NCBI GenBank assembly: GCA_003158195.1
Contig: PMHP01000028.1
Coordinates: forward strand, 1 to 35,884
Reading direction: 5' to 3'
DNA: 35,884 bases
Origin: Vulcanimicrobiota bacterium
GTDB taxonomy: Bacteria > Vulcanimicrobiota > Vulcanimicrobiia > Vulcanimicrobiales > Vulcanimicrobiaceae
The position numbers and the translations under genes were made by a program. Shown here one piece after another: positions 8,819-16,512 of this stretch. The notes under the pieces are model-generated. The model was not told the DNA's origin. It was given only the letters and a program-made list of their open reading frames with translations, and made no database searches. Every line of letters begins with the position of its first letter. Positions within the stretch are counted from its first letter, which is position 1.

Positions 8819-9688
8819 ATGAGACTTTCGCTCGCGGCGCTCTTTGCCGGGTCGTGCATGCTCGTTCTTGCACCCGTCGCCGCCCGGTCTGCCGACGTCC
8901 CCTACTCCGTGTTTCTGGACGGGCGCCGGCTCGACGCGCGTCACCCGAGCGGGCGCAACCACGTCGGCGTCGCCTACATCAACGTCATCCGCGCCGTACA
9001 GGCCTTCGGCGGCCTGCTCACGTTTGGGCACGGCGGCGTCGTGCGCGTCACCGTTAGCGGGCGCACCTTGACCTATCGGGTCGGCCAACGAACGGCGCTG
9101 CTCGACAACGCGACGGTCGTGCGCCTGCGCGGCGCACCGTACGTCGATGGCGGCGACACGTACGTCCCGGTCGCTTCGGTCGCGACGCTGGCAATGGCGA
9201 AGTATACGATCGACACGCACGTGCGCCACATAAGCCTCCAGCTCGGCCGCAGTGCCGGCTTCGCCCCCGTCGCAAAAGGGCCGCCGGAAGGAGAAGAGGA
9301 CGACGTCAGCCTCTCGCCGCTGCAGGCGCTGTCGCTCAAGCCGTCGGCCACGACCGATGCGGCGGGTTTGCACGCTCGTGTCGAAATCACCAACGTGACG
9401 CAGAAGCCCTACACCATCGCCTTTCCCGGACCGCAGCAATTCGTCTTCGTGGTCGCGCTAAACGGCTCGGAAGTCTGGACGTCCCAGTCGGAGGCGATCT
9501 CCGGCGGACCGTCGACGTTCACCCTGCAGCCCGGCGAAGCGACGACCTTCCAACAGGATTGGCCGGGCTACACCAAGGCCGGGGCGGGGCGCTACACCCT
9601 GCGCGTTCGGATGCTGAAATCCGTTCCGATCGACACGCCCCCGATTTCGCTCGGCGTCAGTACGCCCGGGCCGCTCGTTTCGCCCTGA
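8819..9688 (+). CDS. Secreted protein with copper-amine-oxidase-like N-terminal domain and BsuPI domain
   Basis: A 289-residue exported protein. Residues 1-~23 are a signal peptide (MRLSLAALFAGSCMLVLAPVA, probable cleavage after ARSA). Residues ~25-143 match the copper amine oxidase N-terminal-like (stalk) domain: VFLDGRRLD, VRLRGAPYVDGGDTYVPV. Residues ~165-280 look like the BsuPI intracellular proteinase-inhibitor domain, with VEITNVTQKPYTIAF, a central GSEVW and a final GRYTLRVRM. No catalytic residues are seen, so binding or structural roles in the envelope are likely. The ATG at 8819 has GGTCGGAG just upstream and gives a clean signal peptide. It is 14 bases after phoU, though a functional link is not obvious. 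Confidence 0.8.
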   Translation: MRLSLAALFAGSCMLVLAPVAARSADVPYSVFLDGRRLDARHPSGRNHVGVAYINVIRAVQAFGGLLTFGHGGVVRVTVSGRTLTYRVGQRTALLDNATVVRLRGAPYVDGGDTYVPVASVATLAMAKYTIDTHVRHISLQLGRSAGFAPVAKGPPEGEEDDVSLSPLQALSLKPSATTDAAGLHARVEITNVTQKPYTIAFPGPQQFVFVVALNGSEVWTSQSEAISGGPSTFTLQPGEATTFQQDWPGYTKAGAGRYTLRVRMLKSVPIDTPPISLGVSTPGPLVSP

Positions 9689-9738
9689 CCGCAGCGCCGC
9701 CGCTCGCGCGCGCCGACATCGCGACCGGGGAAGGCGTC

Positions 9739-10830
9739 GTGTACCTCAACCATGCGGCCGCGGGCGTGCTCCCGCGACGCACGCGCGACGTCTTGGTCGA
9801 GATCGTCGAGGGGCAGGCGCGAGCCGGGGTCCTCGGGTTCGCCAAAATCGAAGCGAACCTCGCACGGTATCGCGAACGCGTCGGCGCATTCATCGGTGCC
9901 GGCGGCAACGAGATCGCGTTTCTGCGTAACACCGGCGACGGCGCGAACACGATCGCGCGCGGCTTCCCGTGGGTCGCGGGCGACGAGATCGTGCTGTGCG
10001 ACAACGAATTCGGGGCGAACGCCTATCCGTGGCTTGCTCTGCGCGAAGCCGGCGTCGAGATCCGCTTTGTAACGACCGCCCGCGAACGGTTGACACCCGA
10101 GGTGCTCGAGCGAACGATGACGCCGCGCACGCGCGTCGTCGCGCTTTCCTGGGTGAGCTTCGAGGACGGTTACCGGCACGAACTCGCGCCGCTCGCCCGG
10201 ATCGCGCATGCGAACGGCGCGCTGTTTTGCGTCGATGCGATTCAAGGGCTCGGTGCTTTTCCGCTCGACGTTCGCACGGACGGGATCGACGCGCTCTACG
10301 CGGGCGGCGCGAAGTGGCTCCTCGCGGTTCCCGGCGTCAGCTTTCTGTACGTCTCGCCCGAGCTGCGCGAGCGATTGACGGTCCGCTGGAGAGGCTGGCG
10401 CGACGTCGCGAACATGTGGGACTTTCTGGATTACGAGCAGCCGCTCGCGCCGAACGCAGCGCGCTACGAGGGCGGAACGGTGAACTTCCTCGGCGTTGCG
10501 GCACTCGATGCTTCGATCGCGTTGCTCGCGCAGACCGGTACCGAGCGGATCGGTTCGCACGTGCTGGCGCTCGGGGATCGGCTCGTCGACGGTCTGCGAT
10601 CGCGCGGTGCGCGCATCCTTAGCGAGCGCGGAGCCGGCATCTCCTCGGGGATCGTGACGTTCACCCAGCCGGGCACGGATCCGGTTGCAATCGGTCGCGC
10701 GCTCGGCAAGCGCGGCTTCGTGACGACCTACCGGCCATCGGGGATACGCGTTTCTCCGCACGGATACAACACCGTCGAGGAAATCGACGCGTTCCTGGGC
10801 GCGCTCGGAGCGCTCGATTCTTCGGCTTAG
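9739..10830 (+). CDS. Aminotransferase class V (PLP-dependent, cysteine desulfurase/epimerase-like)
   Basis: A fold-type I PLP enzyme of class V, at least 363 residues. It starts with the conserved VYLNHAAAG, continues with FLRNTGDGANTIARG (phosphate-binding and cofactor contacts) and CVDAIQGLGAFPLDV, and carries the Schiff-base lysine Lys192 in GGAKWLL. It resembles isopenicillin-N-epimerase-like and SufS-like members, but no cysteine loop for desulfurase activity is obvious, so the substrate is unknown. GTG at 9739 has GGGGAAGG about 6 bases upstream. Family members usually have 10-25 more residues; the frame is open upstream, and CTG at 9685 (overlapping the preceding TGA as CTGA) or TTG at 9559 are alternatives. 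The end is convergent: TTAG at 10827-10830 holds both stops. Confidence 0.85.
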   Translation: MYLNHAAAGVLPRRTRDVLVEIVEGQARAGVLGFAKIEANLARYRERVGAFIGAGGNEIAFLRNTGDGANTIARGFPWVAGDEIVLCDNEFGANAYPWLALREAGVEIRFVTTARERLTPEVLERTMTPRTRVVALSWVSFEDGYRHELAPLARIAHANGALFCVDAIQGLGAFPLDVRTDGIDALYAGGAKWLLAVPGVSFLYVSPELRERLTVRWRGWRDVANMWDFLDYEQPLAPNAARYEGGTVNFLGVAALDASIALLAQTGTERIGSHVLALGDRLVDGLRSRGARILSERGAGISSGIVTFTQPGTDPVAIGRALGKRGFVTTYRPSGIRVSPHGYNTVEEIDAFLGALGALDSSA

Positions 10831-12260
10831 TATCCACCTTCGCGAACGGCACAAGGACCCATGATGGCGTCGGCCATGCCGTGGATCAGCCGCTTGTCGG
10901 CGGGGGCGATCGTGGCGAGCACGGCGCCGAGTTTGACGCCGTCACCGATGACGTAATAGTAGGGGCACAAACGCACGCGGCCTTCCAAGGTCGCAATCGC
11001 GTCGGTCTTGCGATCGTAGTAAGGAATGCGGACGCGCTTGCCTTTGTGGAAGCGTTGCAAAATGTAGGGCGTGCGCGGGTACGAGCCCAGCGCGTCGTCG
11101 AGCGCCTTTTGCCACTCGTCTTTGGTCAGGTCGTTTGCGACTTTGACGCCACGCGAACCCCAGGCGAGTTCCGAAAACCCCGACGGCTTCACGACGAAGT
11201 CGCGTTCGCTCTTGCCCAAACCGACGAGCTGCGACCAGTTTTGCAGAGGCTCCGATCCCGCATTGAGATTGAAGATCGTCGCTTGCGGCGGCAGCGGACG
11301 GGGATCGAGCACCCACGTGTCCGGGAAGATCGCACGCAGACGATCGTATGCGTCGCCGAGCTCGGCCTTCCAGAACTTCGCGAGCAGCGGATGCTGCAAC
11401 AGTGCGAACGCGAGTTTCTCTTCGAGATGCGCTTTGGGCGGCGGGGTCATCTTCACGCGATTGTGGCGCGCGGCGTAGAGCATCAATTCTTGTTTCGGGA
11501 CGTTGAGAAAATCGAACAGCTCGAAGTTGCGGTAGAGGACGTCGAGTTTGGTCTCTTCGCCGTCGCCGAGCCGCACGAAAAGCGCTTCCTCGGTGAAGAC
11601 GATCTCTTCGGGGCGGCAGACGTGGGTCTCACCGAGCTCGAGCCCGTTCATCGCGTTTGCAAGCCAGGTCATCTCGGCGCGGTAGCCGTCGGATTCTTGC
11701 GAAACGACGATCGCCGTCGTCGGATTCTGCTTGCCGGAAACGGACGCGAGCATCGCGGCAAGACCCCGCGGGATGCCGTCGGTGTCGCCGATCGTATCGT
11801 AGCCCAGTTCGCAGTACGCCTGGGCCATCGCACCGACGAAGCCCTGGCCTCCCGGGACGCTATCGAGTTCGGACGCCGCGAAGCCGTCCGCCGTCAAAAT
11901 GAGATCGGGACGGATAACGCCCGGAATATCGCTTTTGAAACGGTTTTGGCGCCCGGCCTTAACGATCGGTTCGGGCTTGCCTTGGTCGAGATATTCGGCG
12001 ACGAACGCCGGTGCCGTGCCGCGCGCGCTGCGCTGGTAGAGGGCAGCGAGTACGCGATAGAAGTGCAGGAGGTCCGGGCCGAGGGCTTCGATCGCCTCGA
12101 ATGTCTCGGGCGAGAGCCAGAACGGCTCGGGGGAGAGTCGCCAGGCCACCCGGCTCTGGTCGACGCCGACGCCGGCGAAAAGGCCGGCCGGCATGTGATC
12201 GTTGAGGAAAAGCGCTTGGTCTCGCGCGGTCATGGTCGGATCGAGCGCGGTACAGCCCAT
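10827..12260 (-). CDS. Conserved protein of unknown function, ATP-grasp-like
   Basis: A 477-residue cytosolic protein that I do not recognise with certainty. Two stretches suggest an ATP-grasp-type ligase fold, possibly circularly permuted as in glutathionylspermidine-synthase-like proteins. The first is RPDLILTADGFAASELDSVPGG near 115-140, which recalls a substrate/ATP loop. The second is DFVVKPSGFSELAWGSRGVKV near 350-372, with a lysine and glycine-rich loop like the nucleotide-binding strand. It has no signal peptide or membrane segment. The ATG at 12233 (MTARDQALFLNDHM) may be the real start instead of 12260. It has no operon partner that explains it, and ends convergently with the aminotransferase. 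Confidence 0.6.
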   Translation of the reverse strand: MGCTALDPTMTARDQALFLNDHMPAGLFAGVGVDQSRVAWRLSPEPFWLSPETFEAIEALGPDLLHFYRVLAALYQRSARGTAPAFVAEYLDQGKPEPIVKAGRQNRFKSDIPGVIRPDLILTADGFAASELDSVPGGQGFVGAMAQAYCELGYDTIGDTDGIPRGLAAMLASVSGKQNPTTAIVVSQESDGYRAEMTWLANAMNGLELGETHVCRPEEIVFTEEALFVRLGDGEETKLDVLYRNFELFDFLNVPKQELMLYAARHNRVKMTPPPKAHLEEKLAFALLQHPLLAKFWKAELGDAYDRLRAIFPDTWVLDPRPLPPQATIFNLNAGSEPLQNWSQLVGLGKSERDFVVKPSGFSELAWGSRGVKVANDLTKDEWQKALDDALGSYPRTPYILQRFHKGKRVRIPYYDRKTDAIATLEGRVRLCPYYYVIGDGVKLGAVLATIAPADKRLIHGMADAIMGPCAVREGGY

Positions 12261-12298
12261 ATTCGGCGTTCTCAGCCTCTATTGGAGGGACATCGACA

Positions 12299-12320
12299 CT
12301 CGAGCAGCTTCGCGCTCGAG
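12299..12320. other. Short inverted repeat upstream of the ATP-grasp-like gene
   Basis: CTCGAGC at 12299-12305 is repeated in inverse at 12314-12320 with an 8-base spacer. It lies in the 130-base gap between the small exported protein gene and the start of the ATP-grasp-like gene, within 60 bases of that start. It could be an operator or leader hairpin, or chance in GC-rich DNA. A TATATC hexamer on the minus strand around 12326-12332 may be the -10 of the same gene. Confidence 0.25.
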
Positions 12321-12390
12321 AACGCGATATAACGGCGTCTCATGAACCTGTGAGAAACGTATCGCCCGTGCCGGGGTTGCGGACGGCGGA

Positions 12391-12780
12391 TTATTTGAGG
12401 GCGATGGCGCCCGGGACGAGCAGGGCGTGCTCCAGGCGCACGCTGCCGTTGCGCAGAGCGATCGTGAGGTGCAACGAGCGTGCCAGTCCGAGCTTGGCAA
12501 GCGGGGCGTCGTCGATCGTGCGCGCGGTCTCGGTCCCAGGCAAAAGCTCGAGGACGACGTCGCGCACGTAGGGCGTCTGCCCCTTGGCCGTGAGCGTTTC
12601 GGTGACCGCCGCCTTGGCCGCGCCCTTCGCCGGCTGGCCCGCGCAGAGCTCGACGCTCAGATTCGTCCCATCGATCGCGAATGTGTCCGTGGAGCACGAC
12701 GGCGCCTGGACCGGCGCTGCGGCGGCCGCAAGAAGGGCGATCGAGAACGCGAGCGCAGCGCTCGCCGAGGGCGGCAGCAT
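12391..12780 (-). CDS. Small exported protein of unknown function
   Basis: The best start is the ATG at 12780, giving 129 residues with a clear signal peptide (MLPPSASAALAFSIALLAAAA, probable cleavage near PVQA). The mature part is about 100 residues, with two cysteines that could pair (APSCSTDTF and VELCAGQPAKG). The rest is beta-rich (LHLTIALRNGSVRLEHALL). I recognise no domain. A longer frame extends upstream to 12942, but that part runs through the stem-loop block and is Arg/Ala-rich, so I exclude it. A TATACT hexamer lies about 10 bases before the ATG on the minus strand, so the transcript may be almost leaderless. Confidence 0.65.
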   Translation of the reverse strand: MLPPSASAALAFSIALLAAAAAPVQAPSCSTDTFAIDGTNLSVELCAGQPAKGAAKAAVTETLTAKGQTPYVRDVVLELLPGTETARTIDDAPLAKLGLARSLHLTIALRNGSVRLEHALLVPGAIALK

Positions 12781-12830
12781 AGTGTACAGTATAACGCGCT
12801 TGCCCGCTATCTCGTTACCCGCCGCCGTCA

Positions 12831-12958
12831 TTAAAAAGCGCCTCACGTTGCGAGGCGCTGGCGCTCCGGAACGCTTTTGCGACTTCGCCGGAAAAACGCT
12901 CCTGCGCGCCCCCGCGCGACGTTGCGCGCGGGTCCCCGTCACAGGAGCGGCCCTTTTT
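12831..12958. ncRNA. Block of three consecutive stem-loops, possible small RNA gene
   Basis: This block lies in the 203-base gap between two divergent genes, where no terminator is needed. Stem 1: AGCGCCTC at 12837-12844 pairs with 12852-12859 (8 bp). Stem 2: TCCGG at 12865-12869 pairs with 12888-12892, with an inner CGC/GCG. Stem 3: CGCTCCTG at 12897-12904 pairs with 12942-12949, enclosing CCCGCGCG (12911-12918) paired with 12925-12932. Read on the minus strand, stem 1 is followed by TTTTT (12836-12832); read on the plus strand, stem 3 is followed by CCCTTTTT. Both would work as intrinsic terminators. Stems 1 and 3 share the loop sequence ACGTTGCG. A structured small RNA is the simplest reading; its strand is undecided. 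Confidence 0.45.
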
Positions 12959-12983
12959 AAACACTAACGTCGCCCCTCGCCCT

Positions 12984-13790
12984 ATGCGCATCGATCTCAT
13001 CGCCTTGGATCTCGACGGTACCTTACTCGACCCGCAGGAGCGCATCTCCGAGCGCAACCGTGCCGCCATCCGCAGATCGCTCGAAGCCGGCGTGCGGGTC
13101 GTGCTCGTCACCGGCCGCGGCACCGACTTACCCATTCGGGTATCGCGCGAGCTCAACTTAAATCTGCCCGTGATATGCTGCCATGGCGCGCTGACCAAAG
13201 ATTTCGGTGCGAATAAGACGCTCGTCCATCTTCCGGTGCCGCTGCCCTACGCGAAACCGATGATCGAGTACGCCGAGGCGAATGGGCTCTCGATTGCGAT
13301 CTATTCGGAAGAATTCTTTTGGCGGCTCGAAGGAACGCATCTTTTCATGGACGACATGTCGGGCCCGGCTTGGCGCGAAGCCAAGACGTTCGCCGACGTC
13401 CTCCACGAAGCGCCGACCTTCATCCGTTTTCTCGGTGAAGAGTCGGTGCGCGCGATGGAACGCGAGTTCGGCGACTGGCCGCTCGCGTTCCGGCACGAAA
13501 CGTGGGGAGACTTCCACGAATGCGCGGTCCTCAATCGCGACGCGAGCAAAAAGAATGCGCTCAAACAGTTATGCGCCGACTTCCAGATACTCCCCGAGCG
13601 GGTCTTGGCCATCGGTGACTCGCGCAACGACGTCTCGATGCTGCGCTGGGCCGGGGTCGGTGTTGCGATGGGTAACGCGTTGCCCGAGGTCAAGGAGAAC
13701 GTGCGCTTCGTAACCGCGAGCAATCAGGAGGACGGCGTAGCGCTTGCGATCGAGCGTTTCGTCGGGTTCGCGCAGAAAAAACCGGCGTGA
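12984..13790 (+). CDS. Cof-type HAD-IIB hydrolase
   Basis: A 268-residue HAD phosphatase of the Cof/IIB type. Motif I is ALDLDGTLLD near 7-16, motif II VTGRG near 39-43, the motif III lysine lies in the SKKNALKQL stretch near 193, and motif IV is IGDSRNDVSMLRWAG near 209-223. The C2-type cap lies between motifs II and III. These enzymes dephosphorylate sugar phosphates, FMN or similar small molecules; the substrate here is unknown. The ATG at 12984 is the natural start. Its stop overlaps the GTG of the next gene (GTGA), beginning a chain of tightly coupled genes. Confidence 0.88.
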   Translation: MRIDLIALDLDGTLLDPQERISERNRAAIRRSLEAGVRVVLVTGRGTDLPIRVSRELNLNLPVICCHGALTKDFGANKTLVHLPVPLPYAKPMIEYAEANGLSIAIYSEEFFWRLEGTHLFMDDMSGPAWREAKTFADVLHEAPTFIRFLGEESVRAMEREFGDWPLAFRHETWGDFHECAVLNRDASKKNALKQLCADFQILPERVLAIGDSRNDVSMLRWAGVGVAMGNALPEVKENVRFVTASNQEDGVALAIERFVGFAQKKPA

Positions 13791-14047
13791 CGCCCGGCGG
13801 CGCGCCGACGCCCGAATACGAATCGGAATTGCGGAGCATCTTGTCCGCGCGCGATTGGAAGAAGCTGCGCGACTTCTCGCGGCGCTACAACGAGATTCCG
13901 GGCGACGTCTACGAGCAGCCGCAACATTTTTGGGAAGTGATGCTGCACAAGCTGACCTGCAGCCGCATCGACCTCCTCGGCTTGCATGAGTCGTCACGCG
14001 CCTGGTTGGAAGCGCACGGGTACACACCCGACATCGGCGGTTACTGA
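13787..14047 (+). CDS. Small conserved-looking protein of unknown function
   Basis: An 86-residue soluble protein starting at GTG 13787, whose codon overlaps the stop of the HAD gene (GTGA). It is charged and helical, with W/F/Y-rich segments (RDWKKLRDFSRRYNEIP, HFWEVMLHKLTC) and ends with TPDIGGY. It has no signal peptide, membrane segment or recognised domain. The overlapping start, the intact frame with ordinary codon use and the position inside a coupled gene string argue that it is a real gene. Function unknown. Confidence 0.65.
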   Translation: MTPGGAPTPEYESELRSILSARDWKKLRDFSRRYNEIPGDVYEQPQHFWEVMLHKLTCSRIDLLGLHESSRAWLEAHGYTPDIGGY

Positions 14048-14052
14048 TTTCG

Positions 14053-15132
14053 TTGCGCGTCCTGCACGTCGTGCGCGCAAACGCGCTCGAACGACCGGGC
14101 GGGGACCTCGCCCAAGCCCAGGGCGCGGGTCGTGGGCTGCGCGAACTCGGCGTCACCGTCGATCTCGTCCCGACCGAAACGCCCGATCCGGCCGGATACG
14201 ACGTGGCCCACGTTTTCGGGGTCTTCGAGCCCCAGACGGCGCAGCGTCAGATCGCTGCGATTCGCGCACGCGGCGTTCCACTCGTTCTATCGCCTATCTT
14301 TGGCGATCTGCGTCTCTACTTCGCGACGTCGCCGCTTCTCGTGCGTGCCCTCGAAGCGCGCTCGCCGCGAGCCGTCGAGCGCCGCTTGGCCGCGATGCGC
14401 CGCTTGGAGCGCAAGCGCGCGTGGTCCGGAAAGATCGCACGCCAAACCGATCGGCGGCTCGCGCAGCAACGCGAACTTCTCTTGCAGGCGGACGTTCTGT
14501 TGCCGTCGAGCGAGGTCGAGGCGTACCACTATGGGGAACGCCTGCGCGTGACCTCAGTGCCGGTTGTCATCGCGCGGGTCGGCGCCGACGAGCCCGGTGC
14601 TGCGTCGCATCCGCCGAGGGCTCGTGCCGGCGTGGTCTGCTTTGGGCGCGTCGAAACGCTCAAGAATCAGGCCGCTCTTCTCTACGCGCTGCGCGACGTC
14701 GACGTCGAGGTGACGATCGTGGGGCGCGAATACGATCGGCCGTACTCCCGGTTGTGCCGGCGCTTGGCGACGCCGCGAACGACGTTCGTTTCCTCGGTTC
14801 CGCGCGAAACGGTGTTCGGGATGATGGCCCGTGCGGCGGTGCACGCGTTACCGTCGTGGCAAGAGTTGCCGGGGCTTGCGTCGATCGAGGCCGCTGCGAC
14901 CGGGGCGCGGGTCGTCGTCGGAACTCGCGGCTCCGAGCGCGAGTATTTCGGGCCGGACGTCGACTACGCCGACCCCGCGGAGCCGGCTTCGGTTCGCACG
15001 GCGGTCTTGCGCGCCCTCGAACGCGAGCCGCGCACACCCGGCGACGCGCTCGACGAGCGCCTGCGCGCCTTGACCTGGCGCCGTCACGCCGAAGCAACGC
15101 TCGGCGCATACGAACGCGCGGTGGCACGATGA
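14053..15132 (+). CDS. Glycosyltransferase family 4-like protein
   Basis: A 359-residue GT-B fold glycosyltransferase. The N-terminal Rossmann half starts MRVLHVVRANALERPGGD, the typical acceptor-side glycine-rich loop. The C-terminal half has CFGRVETLKNQAALLYALRD (the GR..KN element), VTIVGREYDRPY and WQELPGLASIEAAATGARVVV, the E-x7-E nucleotide-sugar motif region. There is no signal peptide or membrane anchor. It would transfer a sugar from an activated donor to an unknown acceptor in the cytoplasm. The start is TTG at 14053, five bases after the preceding stop. The ATGA at 15129-15132 couples it to moaD, an unusual neighbour for a glycosyltransferase. Confidence 0.82.
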   Translation: MRVLHVVRANALERPGGDLAQAQGAGRGLRELGVTVDLVPTETPDPAGYDVAHVFGVFEPQTAQRQIAAIRARGVPLVLSPIFGDLRLYFATSPLLVRALEARSPRAVERRLAAMRRLERKRAWSGKIARQTDRRLAQQRELLLQADVLLPSSEVEAYHYGERLRVTSVPVVIARVGADEPGAASHPPRARAGVVCFGRVETLKNQAALLYALRDVDVEVTIVGREYDRPYSRLCRRLATPRTTFVSSVPRETVFGMMARAAVHALPSWQELPGLASIEAAATGARVVVGTRGSEREYFGPDVDYADPAEPASVRTAVLRALEREPRTPGDALDERLRALTWRRHAEATLGAYERAVAR

Positions 15133-15374
15133 TCGTTCGAATCGTCACCTTCGCACGCATCCGCGAGCTCGTCGGCGCGGCGGCGCTCGAGCGCGTCGTC
15201 GAAGAAGGCACGACCGCCGGCGACGCGCTCGACGGGCTGGCAGTGGAGTTCCCGTCGCTTGCGGGGTTGGCGCAATCGACGCGCTTCGTGCGCGACGGGG
15301 CGTTCGTCCCGTCGTCCGCGGAACTGCGCGACGGCGACGAGCTCGGTCTCTTGCCGCCCTACGGAGGTGGTTGA
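15129..15374 (+). CDS. moaD: Molybdopterin synthase sulfur carrier subunit MoaD
   Basis: An 81-residue ubiquitin-like protein. It begins MIVRIVTFARIRELVG and ends LLPPYGGG, so the C-terminal Gly-Gly needed for adenylation by MoeB and thiocarboxylation is present. MoaD delivers sulfur to MoaE in the conversion of cyclic pyranopterin monophosphate to molybdopterin. The ATG at 15129 overlaps the glycosyltransferase stop (ATGA), and its own stop overlaps the moaE ATG by one base. Length and ends are standard. Confidence 0.92.
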   Translation: MIVRIVTFARIRELVGAAALERVVEEGTTAGDALDGLAVEFPSLAGLAQSTRFVRDGAFVPSSAELRDGDELGLLPPYGGG

Positions 15375-15790
15375 TGCTCTACGACATCGTCGAGACGGCG
15401 CTTGATCTCGGGCCGCTTGTGAACGCCGTGCGTGGACTCGAGAGCGGCGCGCTCGTCACGTTCGTCGGTTACGTCCGCGAGCGCAGCGACGACGGACGTC
15501 CGGTCGACGGCCTTGCGTACGAAGCGCACCGCGAGCTGGCGCTGGCCGAGATGCGCGCGATCGGTGCCGAAGCATCGGAGCGTTTCGACCACGCGCGGGT
15601 TGCGATGGCGCACCGCGTCGGCGAGCTTGGTCTCGGTGAGGCTGCGGTTGCGATCGCGGTCGCGGCGCCGCATCGTGGCGCGGCGTTTGATGCATGCGAG
15701 TACGCGATCGACGAACTCAAGCGGCGCGTCCCGATCTGGAAGAAAGAGCGCTACGTCGACGGCAGCGAGCGCTGGCGCGAAAACGCGTGA
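15374..15790 (+). CDS. moaE: Molybdopterin synthase catalytic subunit MoaE
   Basis: A 138-residue MoaE. It has GALVTFVGYVRERSDDG, AMAHRVGELGLGEAAVAIAV, APHRGAAFDACEYAIDELK and the active-site VPIWKKE with the catalytic lysines. It forms the heterotetramer with MoaD and inserts the dithiolene sulfurs. The ATG at 15374 shares its A with the moaD TGA and has a very good GGAGGTGG at 15363-15370; a TTG one codon earlier (15371) is possible but less likely. The stop is overlapped by the next gene as GTGA. Confidence 0.95.
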   Translation: MLYDIVETALDLGPLVNAVRGLESGALVTFVGYVRERSDDGRPVDGLAYEAHRELALAEMRAIGAEASERFDHARVAMAHRVGELGLGEAAVAIAVAAPHRGAAFDACEYAIDELKRRVPIWKKERYVDGSERWRENA

Positions 15791-16512
15791 AGCTCGAACT
15801 CCTGCGCTTAACGGCGAGCAACGGTGCGACGATCGCGGCGCTCGACTACGAGCCGCGCCGCGCGCGCGGGGTGACGCTCGCCGCCGGCCACGGTTATTCG
15901 AGTTCGAAACAAAACCTGGACTTGCTCTGCGCGTTTCTCGCCGGGCACGGTTACCGTATCATCAGCGTCGATTTTCCCGGGCACAAACTTGGGGCGAGCG
16001 GCGGCAGACTCGAGTCGATCGACGATCTGACCGCCGCGCTCGCCGCTGCCGTCGCGTATGGGCGCGAGAAGTACGGCGGCATCGTGTACGCGATGGGCCA
16101 CAGCATGGGCGCAACGACGGCGCTGCGCGCGTGCGCGGCCGACCCCGGGATCGCGGGCGCGATTTCGATCGCGACCGGATACGGGCGTCCGGCGGCTCTT
16201 CAAGCGCTCGGCACGCTCGGTGCCGTCGACTTGCGCTCGGCCTACGTCGACGGGCTCACGTTACCGGAGATGGCTGCTGCGACCGAACCTGCGCTCGACG
16301 CGGCGCTCCCCGCGCTTGCGGGCCGCCCGGTCCTCTACATCGCTGCCGAGCGCGACGGTATGGTGTCGCGCACGAGTGCCGAAGAACTGTTCATGCGCGC
16401 ACCCGAACCTAAGACGTTCGTTACGGTCGAAAGCGACCACACGCTAGCCGCCGAGAACTCGCGCGCCGCCGTGCTCGCCTGGTTGAACGAACGCCACCCG
16501 CGCACGTCATGA
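15787..16512 (+). CDS. Alpha/beta hydrolase (serine hydrolase)
   Basis: A 241-residue alpha/beta hydrolase. The nucleophile elbow GHSMGATTA, the acid region AAERDGMV and the late His in ESDHTLA form a complete catalytic triad. An early HGYSSSKQN supplies the oxyanion loop. There is no signal peptide, so it is cytosolic. GTG at 15787 overlaps the moaE stop, and its own stop is overlapped by the moeB ATG (ATGA at 16509-16512). Its placement between moaE and moeB is conspicuous, but no molybdenum-cofactor role is known for such hydrolases, so the substrate (an ester, thioester or amide) is open. Confidence 0.85.
   Translation: MKLELLRLTASNGATIAALDYEPRRARGVTLAAGHGYSSSKQNLDLLCAFLAGHGYRIISVDFPGHKLGASGGRLESIDDLTAALAAAVAYGREKYGGIVYAMGHSMGATTALRACAADPGIAGAISIATGYGRPAALQALGTLGAVDLRSAYVDGLTLPEMAAATEPALDAALPALAGRPVLYIAAERDGMVSRTSAEELFMRAPEPKTFVTVESDHTLAAENSRAAVLAWLNERHPRTS

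Noticed and set aside
10881-12332. A 483-codon plus-strand open frame opposite the ATP-grasp-like gene
   Set aside because: Composition is shadow-like. The minus-strand frame has protein-like motifs and a sensible start, so only that was kept.
12338-12355. Inverted repeat TCTCA...TGAGA downstream of the small exported protein gene
   Set aside because: A five-base stem without a T-run; too weak to call a terminator or operator.
12781-12942. N-terminal extension of the small exported protein to 12942
   Set aside because: It would bury the signal peptide behind 54 Arg/Ala-rich residues encoded by the stem-loop block.
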